Assembly: GCA_014904845.1 (NCBI GenBank)
Contig: MU119557.1
Coordinates: 1-46,530 of the forward strand
From: Acephala macrosclerotiorum
Taxonomy: Eukaryota > Ascomycota > Leotiomycetes > Helotiales > Mollisiaceae
Length of the DNA: 46,530 bases
Direction of reading: 5' to 3'
The translations under genes and the position numbers were made by a program. Shown one piece after another: positions 12,796-23,605 of this stretch. The notes under the pieces were generated by a model that did no database searches, had not been told where the DNA came from, and worked only from the letters and a program-made list of their open reading frames with translations. Positions within the stretch are counted from its first letter, which is position 1; every line of letters begins with the position of its first letter.

Positions 12796-14587
12796 TCAGC
12801 CTGATTGATACTTCGAAAATACATCCCTCTCAGCTGCTTCAAACTCTTTGAGAACCGTCTCTCTTCTCTTCTCGCTTCTGACGGTGAACTCGCAGTTGAA
12901 CGGATGAGCACAAACGAGGAATCCCTCACTATAGGCTCGAACCGGGTCCACATCCACTTCCTCACTCTTCCTCAACTTACCATTCTCATCTCTTCCAGGC
13001 GTAATGTTGAAACCCCAGAGCAGTTTGGCCATCCCCAAGAACATATTCCTCTCCGCAAGGTGGATTCCAGGGCATAATCTTCTTCCTGATCCATATCCAT
13101 AGTGATCTCTCGCTTCGAAGTCGGCTGCAGCTGCAAGTTCGGGTGCGAGCTTTGTAACTCCAAGATAGTGATCGGGATCAAAAATTTCAGGATGAGGGAA
13201 TCGCTTCTCGTCATGATGTAGCCCCCATGCATTGATCATGACAATTGTGCCTTTGGGCAAGAACTTGCCATCAACCCAATCATCTACGATTGGTTAGCAA
13301 GAATTTGTCTATTTATGAAGAGCAAACCTGCCTTCCTGCAAGCAATGCGGAAACGCAAGTGGAACAACAGGTCTCCACCTCATCGCCTCTTTCACTGTGG
13401 CAGCCACATAGGGCAAGTTATCGTAATCTTCCCACTTTGGCGTCCTATCTTCACCAACAACCTTGTCGATTTCTGCTTGTGCCTTCCTCATCACCTCTGG
13501 CCATCTCGTCATCGCATGAATAAAGGCGATAATGATAGACGAGCTAGTATCACTTCCACCTTCCATCAATACACCGCCAAGGAAGTACAGCTGATGACGA
13601 TCGAACTCCAACTTCTCATTCTGATCCAAGACTCGATCCATGAATGAGTCTTTGTTGATGTTCTTCTGTCGGCGACGAATAACAATGTCTAGATACTGGG
13701 CGTACAACTGATTCATCACCCTGCTCACATCTCGAGCTCGAGACTTCCAGTTACCGAGAAGTGATTCAGGAATGTAGTTCAATGCGGGGATAATGTCCAC
13801 TGGTGGGGTATTTCCAGTCTCCATCACATATGACCATGCTTCCATTACGCTATACAGCTTCGTCATATGCGGTGTATCAATTCGGGGTGTTCTCACACCA
13901 AACACTTCTTGAATCAGCATTTCCCGGAACGAAGAAGAAAGGAGGGACTTACACAAGCTCATAATAATAGAATTACTAAACCTCTTCGGATGCTTCATAT
14001 GCATACCTTCTCTATCAAGTATCATAAAATCTCGACACATCTGCACAGCCTCCGCATCAACAAGTTTCGTATGCTCATTCACAACCATACTCTCCATAAA
14101 ATGCTGATGCACAAGCCTTCGGAACTTCCGCCAAGTATCACCATAATCCATGACCAAGAGATGGTCACCGCCGGTGATGAGGCCATTGCCAACGTACGAG
14201 GGAGGGCGGTTGCTGTAGATGGACGATTTCTTGTCGATGAGGGTTTTGACGAGACGGCGGTCAGTGAGAATGACCATTGTGCCAGGCCCGAGTTTGAGAG
14301 AGTAGATTCCGCCATATATTTTGGCCCATTCTGTGAACCTTGATCTTATTAGAACTAGGTGATCGTGGAAGGGGAGTGTTTTACTTTAGATGGGCATTCG
14401 TGGGTGGTATCTGATGAAGGTTGCCGATCAATGGAAGTGTTGGTGGACCTAAATTCTGTGAGCTAGTGTCGTGAGACTATTGAGATGGCTTACCAGGAGG
14501 CATGTTACGGCCACGAGAGCCGACTGTGAACATCAAATAGGCAAGTCCGAGAAGGGCGACCACTGCAACAATAGATAGGAGAGCCAT
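12796..14587 (-). CDS. Cytochrome P450 monooxygenase
   Basis: Exons 14587-14494, 14448-14385, 14338-13332 and 13283-12796 join to 550 residues, a usual length for a fungal microsomal P450. The N-terminus is a hydrophobic anchor (about residues 2-22) followed by a proline hinge, MPPGPPTLPLIGNLHQ. The oxygen-binding I-helix motif GGSDTS is near residue 313, the K-helix ExxR (EAMR) near 370, and the heme loop GYGSGRRLCPG has its cysteine near residue 459. It should be a membrane-bound NADPH-reductase-dependent oxygenase; the substrate is not deducible. The general look is that of the broad group containing O-methylsterigmatocystin oxidoreductase-type P450s (weak resemblance). The third intron (13331-13284) only works with a GC donor: the nearby GT donor gives an immediate stop, whereas GC-AG splicing restores the expected EDDWVDGKFLPKG stretch. 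It is encoded on the same strand as the hydroxylase gene upstream. Confidence 0.93.
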
Positions 14588-15625
14588 GGCTGTGAAGTTG
14601 CATCTAGGTTGGAATACCCGGGCTGCACGAATACATTTACCTCGATGTCGAGGACCGCATATCCGGAAGAAGGGGCGTACGGAGTTCTCAATCAAGGACG
14701 GATGTCCGTGTGGGTTTCTACAAGGGTGCGGTCGGATTGTGATTGGACGAGATGTGTACTCGTTTCCTGCGGGGTAGCTGACGGCGAATCTGGGGGTGCG
14801 AGTCGAGCATATTCGAAGTCTGTGTCTCTTTATCGAACTGGAGAATTCGATTTTAAGGCACCGAGCTGGAGAAGATTCTCTGCACGATTTATATACCAAG
14901 CAGTATTGTAAAAATGATTATAACCTGCCAGCAAATAGGGAAATAGCGGGAATAAAAGGATAACGCGCTAGTACTAAGAAACAAAAGGGAAAACATTTCA
15001 GGTCTAAAAAAGGTCTAGTAAGTTTTGTAGGCAGTCTTTGACCTTGATGAATGAGTTATGTATCCTCAAAGTTCTCATCACGCATGCGAAATCCATCTTA
15101 CCCTTCAGCCCCAGAATTCGCAAGAACACATGCACAATCGACCGATACTGTAGCTCAAATTATCATGAATGCCCCCTGCTATCAAGTTCATGTGTATAAA
15201 AGTGACAGGTGTGATGACTTGGATGCTGCAAGTTATCATTGACTTGAAGTTTGATTCCTTGATATGAGTAGGAGAGATTAGTCTGAGAAGAGCGATGTGC
15301 AACAAAAATGCAAAAGTGGGGACCCAGGTTGGAAATTCAGAGACTCGTGGACAAGCTTGCCAAAGTTGAAAGTAATTGGGACATTGGGGATGAAGAATCC
15401 GTGAAAGACTAGAGGAAAGGATAGACTTGCCCGAAAACCTCAGATCAACAAGACTGCCCACAAGTGAGCTGATGACATATTATCGTGGAAACTCTTCGGA
15501 GTCATGTAACTTGCACTCGCAAACTCTTTCCGACTTCATTAAGTTCACTTTGTAAGATTACTAACGATGGCAAACTAAGAAAGTCAAGAATTCTTTGGTG
15601 GGACACTTCAAGCTTCTCCAACAGA
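14588..15625. other. Intergenic: P450 promoter and hydroxylase 3' flank
   Basis: About 1 kb of ordinary composition separates the 5' end of the P450 gene from the 3' end of the hydroxylase gene; both are on the minus strand. Short open frames on either strand lack start context and recognisable motifs. I see no RNA gene or repeat in it. Confidence 0.5.
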
Positions 15626-17603
15626 CTATCTGCCTAGAATCGTTTTCAGCACATGCAGCAACTTTTCTGCTGCATCAGGAATCATCCCTGTTGAGCGCCA
15701 TGCAACAAACCGATCCGGTCTCACAAGTACACATCCATCTTCTGCTATCTCCCTTCGTCGTGCCCAGTCAAAGTACACGTCTTCGTAATCTTGTCCCCAG
15801 CCGATAGAGTGCGCGTTGATGTTGATACCCAGAGTGTCGCTAGCTTTCTTTGCAGCAGTCTTCCAGGCTTGGCCGCCGATGCCTGTTAGCAAACAGAAAT
15901 CGCCGTGGCCAGCGAGATCGATAGTCGAGAACTGCTTGCTCGGAAGTTTCGTGTTCAGCCACGCATGCGGTAGTCGACTGCCTGGATATGTGGTGATTTC
16001 GTGCTCGAGAACAGGGTCAGCCGGCAGCGGCGGCCGTGGTCCCTCATCTTCAATGAAGATAGCTTTCGACTCGTAGCGTTGGTTCATCTCCACGCCAACA
16101 CCGTGGAATTCGTGCGATGTGCCTTTGATTGCTTCCTGGAGTTTTGCTCTCCTCTTGATGCCGGCAAGCGAGGCTTCAGATAATTCTGCGAAATGCTTTC
16201 TTCGAACTTCGAGAGATTCGTCCATCATGCCCAGAGCTTCCCAAACAGGGACATGATCTCGAAGACCTTGATTGGCACGGGTGATGACCGATTCACCGAC
16301 AGGTTGACGCTCGTGGCTGTACGAACCGAGTAATGAAGGACTGGCTTTCCCTTTCATGACATATGCGATCTTCCAGGCCAGATTGTAGGCATCCTGGACG
16401 CAGGTGTTGGAACCGAGGCCGTTCAGGGGAGGATGTCGATGGACGGCGTCTCCGAGGCAAAAGATATTAGAGTCCGAGTAATACTCAGCAACTATCTCGT
16501 TGATGAACCATTTTGAGATGCTAATGATTTCGACGGGTAGGGATTCATCTCCCACTATCGTTTTGATGCAATCCAGATACTCTTCCTGCGTGGGATTGAA
16601 CTCAACACCAGTACCTGGCTTGGGGAAGAGGATAAACATCCATCTACAGGTCATTAGACTAGTCAACCGAACGGAGAGGATGGTCTTACTCTGTCCAAGG
16701 CTTCACCATCCGTACAATTGCAGTCCAGCCAAAGTTTGGTTGCTCCTCGTCAGGTCGCATAACCCAATGGAGGTTCCCCATTCGGTTCTCCACCACGTGT
16801 TCGAGATTCACCTTGGCCAGGACATTGATAGCCAATCCTTGACCTGGTTTCTTCTTCAATGGTATCTTTAATTGCCGCAGTACCTGACTTCGAGCTCCAT
16901 CACAACCCAACAGATATTTCGACCGTATTTGATACGTATGGTTGGTGAGATTGTCCTGCACCGTGCTGACGATTGTACCGTCGGCCGCTTTCTCGAATGA
17001 AAGGAGCGCAGTATCGAAGCGGCAGGAGAAGCCATTGTGAGTGGCATGGTGGACTAGGATCGGCTCGAGGACGGTTTGGGGAATATCAACATGGTTGCAA
17101 GGACTGGCGGCGTCATAATCGCCCTACAATGTCAGCAAGGCCTTGGTACATTGTCCCATTTGGAACATACAACCCTGGCTGGGTCATTTCCCCACGAATA
17201 TATCCTAGCAAACTCCTCTCCAGCCATACTCCTACACCATCTCGTATGGAGCATCGAATCGCCCTTGACAGCAACCTTCTGGCACTCTTCTTCTAATCCA
17301 ATGTCTCGCAGACATTCTAGAGCTGCCATATTAGTGATATGCGCCCTGGGTGTATCTGCTGTGCTTGGAGTCGACGCTAGCATGATTCCCTTCAGCCCTA
17401 TCAAACCATCAGTACCCTCACATCATTTCCCCAAAGCGTTGCTTACCATGCTGAGCCAAGAAGCATGCGAGTGATGCACCAGCAGGACCAGCCCCTACAA
17501 CCAACAGTTCTGTCTCGATGATGCCAGCCGCATCTTGACCGGTGGTGGGTGAGCCTTGGCTATGCCCATTGATGCTTGCTGTCGGGAATGCAGTATCAGC
17601 CAT
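15626..17603 (-). CDS. FAD-dependent aromatic hydroxylase (phenol / dichlorophenol monooxygenase-like)
   Basis: Exons 17603-17447, 17397-17171, 17123-16690 and 16643-15626 join to 611 residues. The enzyme should be a soluble single-component flavoprotein that hydroxylates a phenol with NAD(P)H and O2. Family marks are the dinucleotide motif VVGAGPAG (G37, G39, G42), the DG motif in YLLGCDG (about 203), and the FAD ribityl motif CLGDAVHRHPPLNGLGSNT (D338), which closely recalls 2,4-dichlorophenol 6-monooxygenase (TfdB). The C-terminal ~170 residues fit the thioredoxin-like domain of this group. The ATG at 17603 was chosen; the frame extends upstream only through a TTG. Introns are 46-49 nt. 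It is divergent from the ring-cleavage dioxygenase, whose start lies 866 bp away across an inverted-repeat element, as expected for enzymes acting in series. Confidence 0.92.
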
Positions 17604-17780
17604 TGCGGTGTTGTTGAGATCTCGAGCGACTTCTTTGGAAGTCTCCAAGATTATTAATACTAATTGAAGGCATTTTTGAGGTTCTAGACTCCTGCTTATT
17701 GTCGTACATTAATACATTGGTCATGATTAGGTGTTGAATTCGCCTGCGACGGACCATCTCTTCCTCTAGCTCAACGGAGT

Positions 17781-18252
17781 GTTTAAGGACAGCGGGGGCT
17801 GCACAGCCCCCGCTAGGACTAAAATGGGAGAATCCACCTGATCTCGATTCTAACATAATAAAGTGCTCTTTTTAAAGCACAATCCGCGTAAAAAGAAGTC
17901 ACAGTTTTAATAATACAAGCAATATCATAAAATCGAAGTTCTTCGCTTTAAACAATAATAGAGTTTATTATGTGCGCAATTAAAAAAAAGTATATCTATA
18001 CTTTTAAACCTTAAATTTATCGCTTAATGTCTTGAAGTTTTTAAATCGAACAAGCATTTAATTCGATTTGGGAAAAATCTTATCGCATTTCGATGCTTTA
18101 TATTGCGTATTAACCCTATCTTTTTAACGTTTCAATCCCTAATATTCAGAGCACTTTAAGGCCGCCCAGCTTGATATAATATAATAAGGAGATTATGGAT
18201 CAAATTTCCTTTCACCGCCTTGCTCTAGCCCCAGCCCCCGCTGTCCTTAAAC
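17781..18252. mobile_element. MITE-like element with exact 20-bp terminal inverted repeats
   Basis: The left end (17781-17800, GTTTAAGGACAGCGGGGGCT) is the exact reverse complement of the right end (18233-18252). The left repeat runs into a strong hairpin, an 11-bp stem with a 2-nt loop at 17791-17814. The interior is AT-rich, has no coding frame, and holds a second, inner inverted match (AAAGTGCTCT near 17860 and AGAGCACTTT near 18150). Length is 472 bp. A target duplication is not obvious; TTAA lies at both ends just inside the repeat. This fits a non-autonomous DNA transposon. It occupies the shared promoter between the hydroxylase and the dioxygenase, so it could supply regulatory or insulating sequence. 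Confidence 0.7.
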
Positions 18253-18468
18253 GTTCCGCAGCTCAATCCCTCCGCAACCCCACATAACCGTCCCACGTCA
18301 GCGAGACCATTGCAATACCCGTCTCACCAGACTTGTACCAAATGCAGCCGACGCCATGGAACATCATGGCGGCAGATGTGCTACGTGGATATATCTGCTG
18401 GCTAGGTATCAGGTCATTCTTCAACAAGACCCTCTGAACACTGGACTAAACGATACTACGCAATCAAG

Positions 18469-19479
18469 ATGTCTCCCTCAGCTACGAAACAGAAGATCAG
18501 CCTCAAGCGGGTAGCTCACGTCTACTACACACACAAGAACCTCGATGCTGCCCATCAATTCTACCTCGACTTCGGCCTCAGCCCTGTACAGAAGACTGCG
18601 GACAAGATATACTACCGTGGATATGGGACCGAGCCATTTGTGGTCTGCGCGATGAAGGGAGAGGAGGACAAGTTTGGAGGAACAGGATGGGTGGTGGATT
18701 CGATGGAGGATCTCGAGCTGGCAACATCTCTCCCCAACGCGACGCCGATCGAAGAGTCCGATGCTCCTGGTGGAGGGAAGAAAGTCACCTTCTACGAGCC
18801 GATCGACAATTGCCCATGGCATTTAGTGTATGGACAGGACGCGGTGGAAATGACGGAGACATTTCCAGAGTTGGCATACAATTTTCCAACATCGAAACAT
18901 CGACCTGTGAACAAGCAGCAGCGATTCAAGAAAGGACCAGCACCTGTCCACAAACTGGGTCACTTCGGTCTCTGCGTCACCGACTACAAGAAAGCCTACG
19001 AATTCTACCTCGGGAACTTCAATTTCAAACCCAGCGACCTGGTATATGCGCCGGAGACAGGAGAGGACATCACGACATTCTTGCACTTAGACAGGGGCTC
19101 CGAATGGGTAGATCACCATTCTTTCTTCTTCTTCGAGGGACCGAAGTTTCATGTTCATCATTCGAGCTTCGAGATCTTCGATTTTGATATCCAGATGTTG
19201 GGACATAATTGGCTGGAGGAGAAGGGATATCAGAACTGTTGGGGTGTCGGGAGACATGTCATGGGGAGTCAGATCTTCGATTATTGGTTTGATCCAAGCA
19301 AGTTCATCATGGAGCATTACGTGGATGGAGATCTGGTCAATGATGAGACGCCCGTCAGCAGGAAGGCCACGACAGATGCCCACTTGCATGTTTGGGGTAG
19401 GAAATTATATTTGTTCTCCGAGTTGTTCCTTCGCTGACGTTCTCTAGGTCCGGACGTGCCTCCTACCTTTTTGCTGTGA
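18469..19479 (+). CDS. Extradiol ring-cleavage dioxygenase (vicinal oxygen chelate family)
   Basis: Exons 18469-19396 and 19448-19479 give 319 residues in two tandem VOC domains (about 12-125 and 160-300), as in bacterial catechol 2,3-dioxygenases. The metal triad is visible in the second domain: H165 in LGHFGLCV, H231 in HVHHSSFEIFD and E282 in IMEHYVDGD. It is predicted to be a cytosolic Fe(II) (or Mn) enzyme that opens a catechol-like ring next to the two hydroxyls (meta cleavage). The small second exon encodes the conserved tail PDVPPTFLL; the 51-nt intron between them has clean GT-AG ends. 4-Hydroxyphenylpyruvate dioxygenase was considered and rejected. Neighbours that would supply its substrate (flavin hydroxylase) and take its product (FAH-family hydrolase) lie on either side. 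Confidence 0.9.
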
Positions 19480-19857
19480 GGTTTGGTGAAACTGCCATCG
19501 TTGGCAGGACATTTTAGAGCGCAGCAGTCTTCCGAGACAGTAATAATGCATCGGATATTCGACCTCGAATCACTCTGTGTTCAATGCTTTGTGTCCCCTC
19601 TTACGTGAGATTTGTAAAGCTCCTCCCCTTGCAAGTGCAGCAGTTTCGCCGTCGCGTGGAGGCGGGTCAATGCGGGGCTGTTGACTTCATCCGGAAAATT
19701 GCATCCTCGGTCAATTGCCGGTTGCGGGCCAATTCTGGTTGGCCGAAAAGGACCAAGGCCGAGGGGTCTTCGTGCTAGGGAATCCCCCTTTCCCCTCGAT
19801 TTTCTACATTAGTCCGCTAGTATCCACTCGCAACTCTCCGACGAAGATGCACCGGCG
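19480..19857 (+). promoter_or_regulatory. Promoter region of the Zn2Cys6 gene with CGG-type inverted repeats
   Basis: The 378-bp gap between dioxygenase and regulator is rich in CGG/CCG triplets. At 19708-19720 CGG and CCG flank seven bases (CGGTCAATTGCCG). At 19727-19744 GGCCAA and TTGGCC form an inverted repeat around six bases and contain CCAAT-box cores. Zn2Cys6 dimers often bind paired CGG triplets, so autoregulation is possible. This is inference; no binding site is proven. Confidence 0.35.
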
Positions 19858-21940
19858 ATGGCTTCATACGCGAACCTGGCATGCGAGAGATGCAAAAGAC
19901 GCAAAATTCGATGGCAAGCTCTTGAGATTTCACGTGGCAAGAGAGGCGTGCTGACCATCATCCAGTGATCGTGCTCTGCCAACATGTCGAACGTGTCTAA
20001 AGACTTCGGAAAATTGTTCATACCCTCTGGTATCACATAAGCCTGGACCGAAGCCGGGTGCTCAACAGCGGCGGCGACGTAGGAGTACGGTTCCCGCTCC
20101 AAGAGCGCAGCAAGGCATCTTCCATCTGGACGAGGAGGATCCCGATGCGGAAAATGGCCATCATTCTGCATCCACGGCGCTTGATGGGTCTTCTAACGAC
20201 AACGACCGCTCGGCGTCGAGGGGTCTTGCTCTCTCTCAGCTGATCCATCCCTCTCATGAGCCAGTGGTGCAGACTGCACCTCAATATGCTGTCATCAGTA
20301 CAAGACCTATGGATACTGGAGGGACAAATGTCCATGACTCTCTGGGCCTTTCACGGTCCATGTACCAAAACTTGATTGACGCTTATTTTGACAACACCAC
20401 GGCGTTCTCGCTCTTTCATCGCCCAAGCTTCGAGCAAAAAGTCTCAAGGATCTCCAATCCTTTGCTTGCTCAGTCTCTCCTTGCGTCTATGTTTTCTTTG
20501 TCAGCTCGATACACAGACTTCGGTCGTTCTAGTTCTCCATCTCACAACGAATGGCTTCCGCGAGCCCAACGACTCGTTGATGAGGCCCTGAGAGTGTGCT
20601 CCGACGATGTCCCACCTTTATGCTTGCTCCAAGCCATGATCTTGACCACGTTCCAAGAGCTCATCAGCGGTGTTCGAGCACGTGCGTGGAGGTCAGTTGG
20701 AACTTTGGTCCGGGTGGCATATGAGCTACGGCTACATCTCATCGACAAGAATCCGAATAGAAGTCATGCAACAGCGACACTTGATGAAGAGAAAAGACGT
20801 GCTTGGTGGGTCATCTGGGAGTTCGATGTCTTTGCTTGCGCAATCAGACGTCTTCCTACCGCCATTGACTGGACGCAGAATGAAACATGGCTTCCAATCG
20901 ACGATGAGATATGGTTTGCAAATGGAAATGCGAGAAGTTGCACTCTTGATCCAGACCCCGCGGTAGCCTGGAAAACACTCCAAGTAAGCGGCAGCAAGAG
21001 CCCGAAGGCATGGTTCATTGTGGTCAATGCTCTGATGTGGAAGGCGCACCTACTATCGTATCCTCAATTATGTGCGAAAGGAGAGAGGCCTGAGATTGTC
21101 CGCTCCCGCCTCGAAGTCTTGGCCAACTCGCTGTTCTGCTTCACAACAGCGCTCCCACCTGAAGCTAAATTCGATGGCGAATTCCTAACATTCTCGACAT
21201 GCCCACAGAACAGGACTAGTTTCCAGCTCGATGGCGCAAAACACAGCATTCACATAATGACCCAACTCTCACGATTCATGATCAACCACTACCAAGTCTT
21301 TGAAAGCACTTCAAGGCGGCTCGCTCTCGCCAATCACACGTCTGCCACACCGCAAGAAGCAGACATTGATGATGCGGCATGGACTCATTACCTAGGTGCG
21401 GCTTCCGAGCTCGTCAAGCTTATCCGCAATTGCGCTCCGAAACACGTTCATTTCGTGAACCCGTTTGTGGCATCCACGATATGGCTCGCTGCCGCTACTC
21501 AAATCGTGTCCATGGCGTTCAGCTCGTCGCCAGTAGAGAGAAGAGTGGCTTCGTCGAATTTAGATGTGCTACAGATGAATCTCAATGCCTTTGTAGAGAT
21601 CTGGGGCGTGAGTAAGAACCTTCAGCAGAAGCTGACAAGTCTTGAAGCAAGGCTCGCCACATTCAAGGAGCAAGCAAGACACGAGGAGCTGCGACCTATC
21701 GCACAAACTCAAAACGACAGAAGCTCACCGAGCCGAATGGAGACGACTCCTAGCACATTTCAGACAGCTCTAGCAGTTCAAAGCCAGCAACTCAATTCTA
21801 TGAATCCCAATGGGGGACTTTCTAATGCGTGGTCTATTCCGCTGGGTTCGGATTGGACGAATCCCTCCATGACAACGGAACTGGGTTCGAATTTGTGGGG
21901 GTGGGATCTCGACGAGCTGCTTCAATACGGAGCAACTTGA
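19858..21940 (+). CDS. Zn2Cys6 transcription factor with fungal-specific (MHR) domain
   Basis: Two exons (19858-19913 and 19966-21940) give 676 residues. The N-terminal zinc cluster is complete only after splicing: C9-x2-C12-x6-C19-x6-C26-x2-C29-x6-C36, beginning ACERCKRRKIR and ending TSENC. A basic, proline-rich linker follows (KPGPKPGAQQRRRR). The fungal-specific transcription factor middle region starts around residue 140 (LIDAYFDNTTAFSLFHRPSF). The intron splits the C19 codon and needs a GC donor (GCAAGC) with a good CTGAC branch site and CAG acceptor; no GT donor restores the finger. A different-frame ATG at 19847 was rejected because it gives no finger. Nuclear; the likely pathway-specific activator, being embedded between the dioxygenase and hydrolase genes. 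Confidence 0.9.
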
Positions 21941-22279
21941 GATGGTGCCGTGGATCATAGCCGATGCTCTCCCGCATACTTTGCGGGGAAACGAGTCCCT
22001 CACACTGAACACCTAGCTGATAGGCTTCGGACTAATTTGCGGGTCGGACGGACTGTCTTCGCGTGTAGACTCCACTCGGCAGGGGTACTTCGCCTTCACT
22101 CTGTCTCACTCGAGCTGCAAGACGACGACACCTAGTGGCAAATGATATTACAACGCAAAAACGTGGATTGGAAATCAATCCATACATACCTCGAAGCTCG
22201 AGCTCAAAATTATACTTATTTCATTATTAGAACATTCGATATCAAACCTTTCTAAGAATCAAGCCATCTTTCAGCAATC
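21941..22279 (+). promoter_or_regulatory. Promoter region of the FAH-family gene
   Basis: The 339-bp gap between regulator and hydrolase holds no gene. It contains closely spaced CGG triplets (GCGGGTCGGACGG near 22,039) that could bind the adjacent Zn2Cys6 protein. The last ~100 bp before the start are AT-rich, as is usual for a fungal leader region. Its role is inferred from position only. Confidence 0.3.
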
Positions 22280-23216
22280 ATGAGTGTCGATAGGTTCATT
22301 CGTTTCGAGGACGAAAAGGGAAACATCCTGTATGGAGAGCCCGCAGCGTCAGATCTAAGTGGTGATCTAGAAGGAAAGTCGGTGTCTGTCCTGACAGGTG
22401 ACCCTTTTGCTGGGCTGTCGAGCACTGACCGGACTTCAATCGTGAAGAAGGTGAGATCCAACCCCTCAATTTGAGTTCTCAGCTCACCATTCCAGCTTCT
22501 GTGCCCATTAGAATCAACACCGATAGTCATTGGTATCGGGCTGAACTACGCCCATCACGCAAAAGAATCAAATGTTCGTCGCCACATCTCTTGGTTCATT
22601 TAACATGCTCACACGCCATTAGCTTTCCATCCCCTCCTACCCCGTCGTCTTCACCAAGCCACCAGACGCTCTAGCTGGCCCCTACGACACCATCTCCATT
22701 CACCCAGATGCCCAATCCCAACTCGACTACGAAGGCGAACTCACCGTTGTTATTGGCCATGACGCCAAGAATGTGAAAGAATCTGAAGCCCTCGATTACG
22801 TCCTCGGCTACACAGCTGGCAACGACATCTCAGCCCGTAACTTTCAACTCCCTGCATCCGTCTCCGGAAACCAATTCTCGTACGCCAAGTCTTTCGACAG
22901 GTTCGCGCCGATCGGTCCTTCTGTACTCCTGGGTAAGGGTGTTGATCCTCACAAGCTGAAATATGTTACGAGAGTCAATGATGAGAAGAGGCAAGAGACA
23001 GGGACGGATGATATGATCTGGAGCGTGGCAAAGCTCGTGGAGCATTTGAGTAGGGGGACGACGTTGAGGAGGGGAACGGTCATTATGACAGGGACGCCAA
23101 GTGGAGTGGGTCTATTTATGGAGCCGAAGGGGTTTCTCGGGGATGGACATGTGGTGGAGGTTGTGCTTGAGGGGGTGGGTGGGTTGAGGAACAAGATTAT
23201 TTTTGAGAAGGCTTGA
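22280..23216 (+). CDS. Fumarylacetoacetate hydrolase (FAH) family hydrolase/isomerase
   Basis: Exons 22280-22450, 22496-22573 and 22623-23216 join to 280 residues, typical of single-domain FAH-family enzymes such as HpcE/HpaG, fumarylpyruvate hydrolase or oxaloacetate decarboxylase types. The metal-binding acidic pair is in DYEGELTVVIG (E120, E122), with the later acidic ligand in GNDISARNFQ (D151). Other family words are IGIGLNYAHHAKE, FDRFAPIGPS and MTGTPSGVG. The mature part begins after an N-terminal beta domain (about residues 1-60). It likely hydrolyses or isomerises the 2-hydroxy-dienoate released by the dioxygenase (inference from cluster context). The introns are 45 and 49 nt. Confidence 0.93.
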
Positions 23217-23605
23217 GGGGCAATTCTTTCAGGGATTGACCGCTAAATTTGTAGTGAGTTTCGGCTGGGTTTCAGGGGTGTATGCACTAATTCTCCAGGG
23301 CTCCGGTCCCTGAAGCTGGCGCAGCCGCAATGCGAAACGATTTTTCCCCTACTGTTATTATTGTCTTCGCGTCCATGTTAGAATGGCATTCTGGCACGTG
23401 ATGACGCTAAGGATAAAACTCAGATTTCGAGCCTTTGTAGAAATCAATCAATTGTTTACCTTTTTGCTTGCCATCAAAAATACGTTCCTAACAGTCCATT
23501 CGTGTACAAATCATACTTTTTCCTTGCTCTGCACACATCTCCACCCACCTATGTCAAATGTCTGATCAAGCACAATGATAACCTCCAGCAGCAAGGACAA
23601 CGGAG
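23217..23605. other. Intergenic, 3' flank of the FAH gene
   Basis: About 390 bp of ordinary composition. A CAGGG/CCCTG inverted repeat lies near 23,300. I see no gene. Confidence 0.4.

Noticed and set aside
17604..17648. Upstream start for the flavin hydroxylase at 17648
   Set aside because: That codon is TTG; the first ATG in frame is at 17603, and the added residues carry no family feature.
18469..19479. 4-Hydroxyphenylpyruvate dioxygenase
   Set aside because: The length (319 residues) and the second-domain H-H-E triad with GRHVMGSQIFDYW fit extradiol catechol-type dioxygenases better than HPPD.
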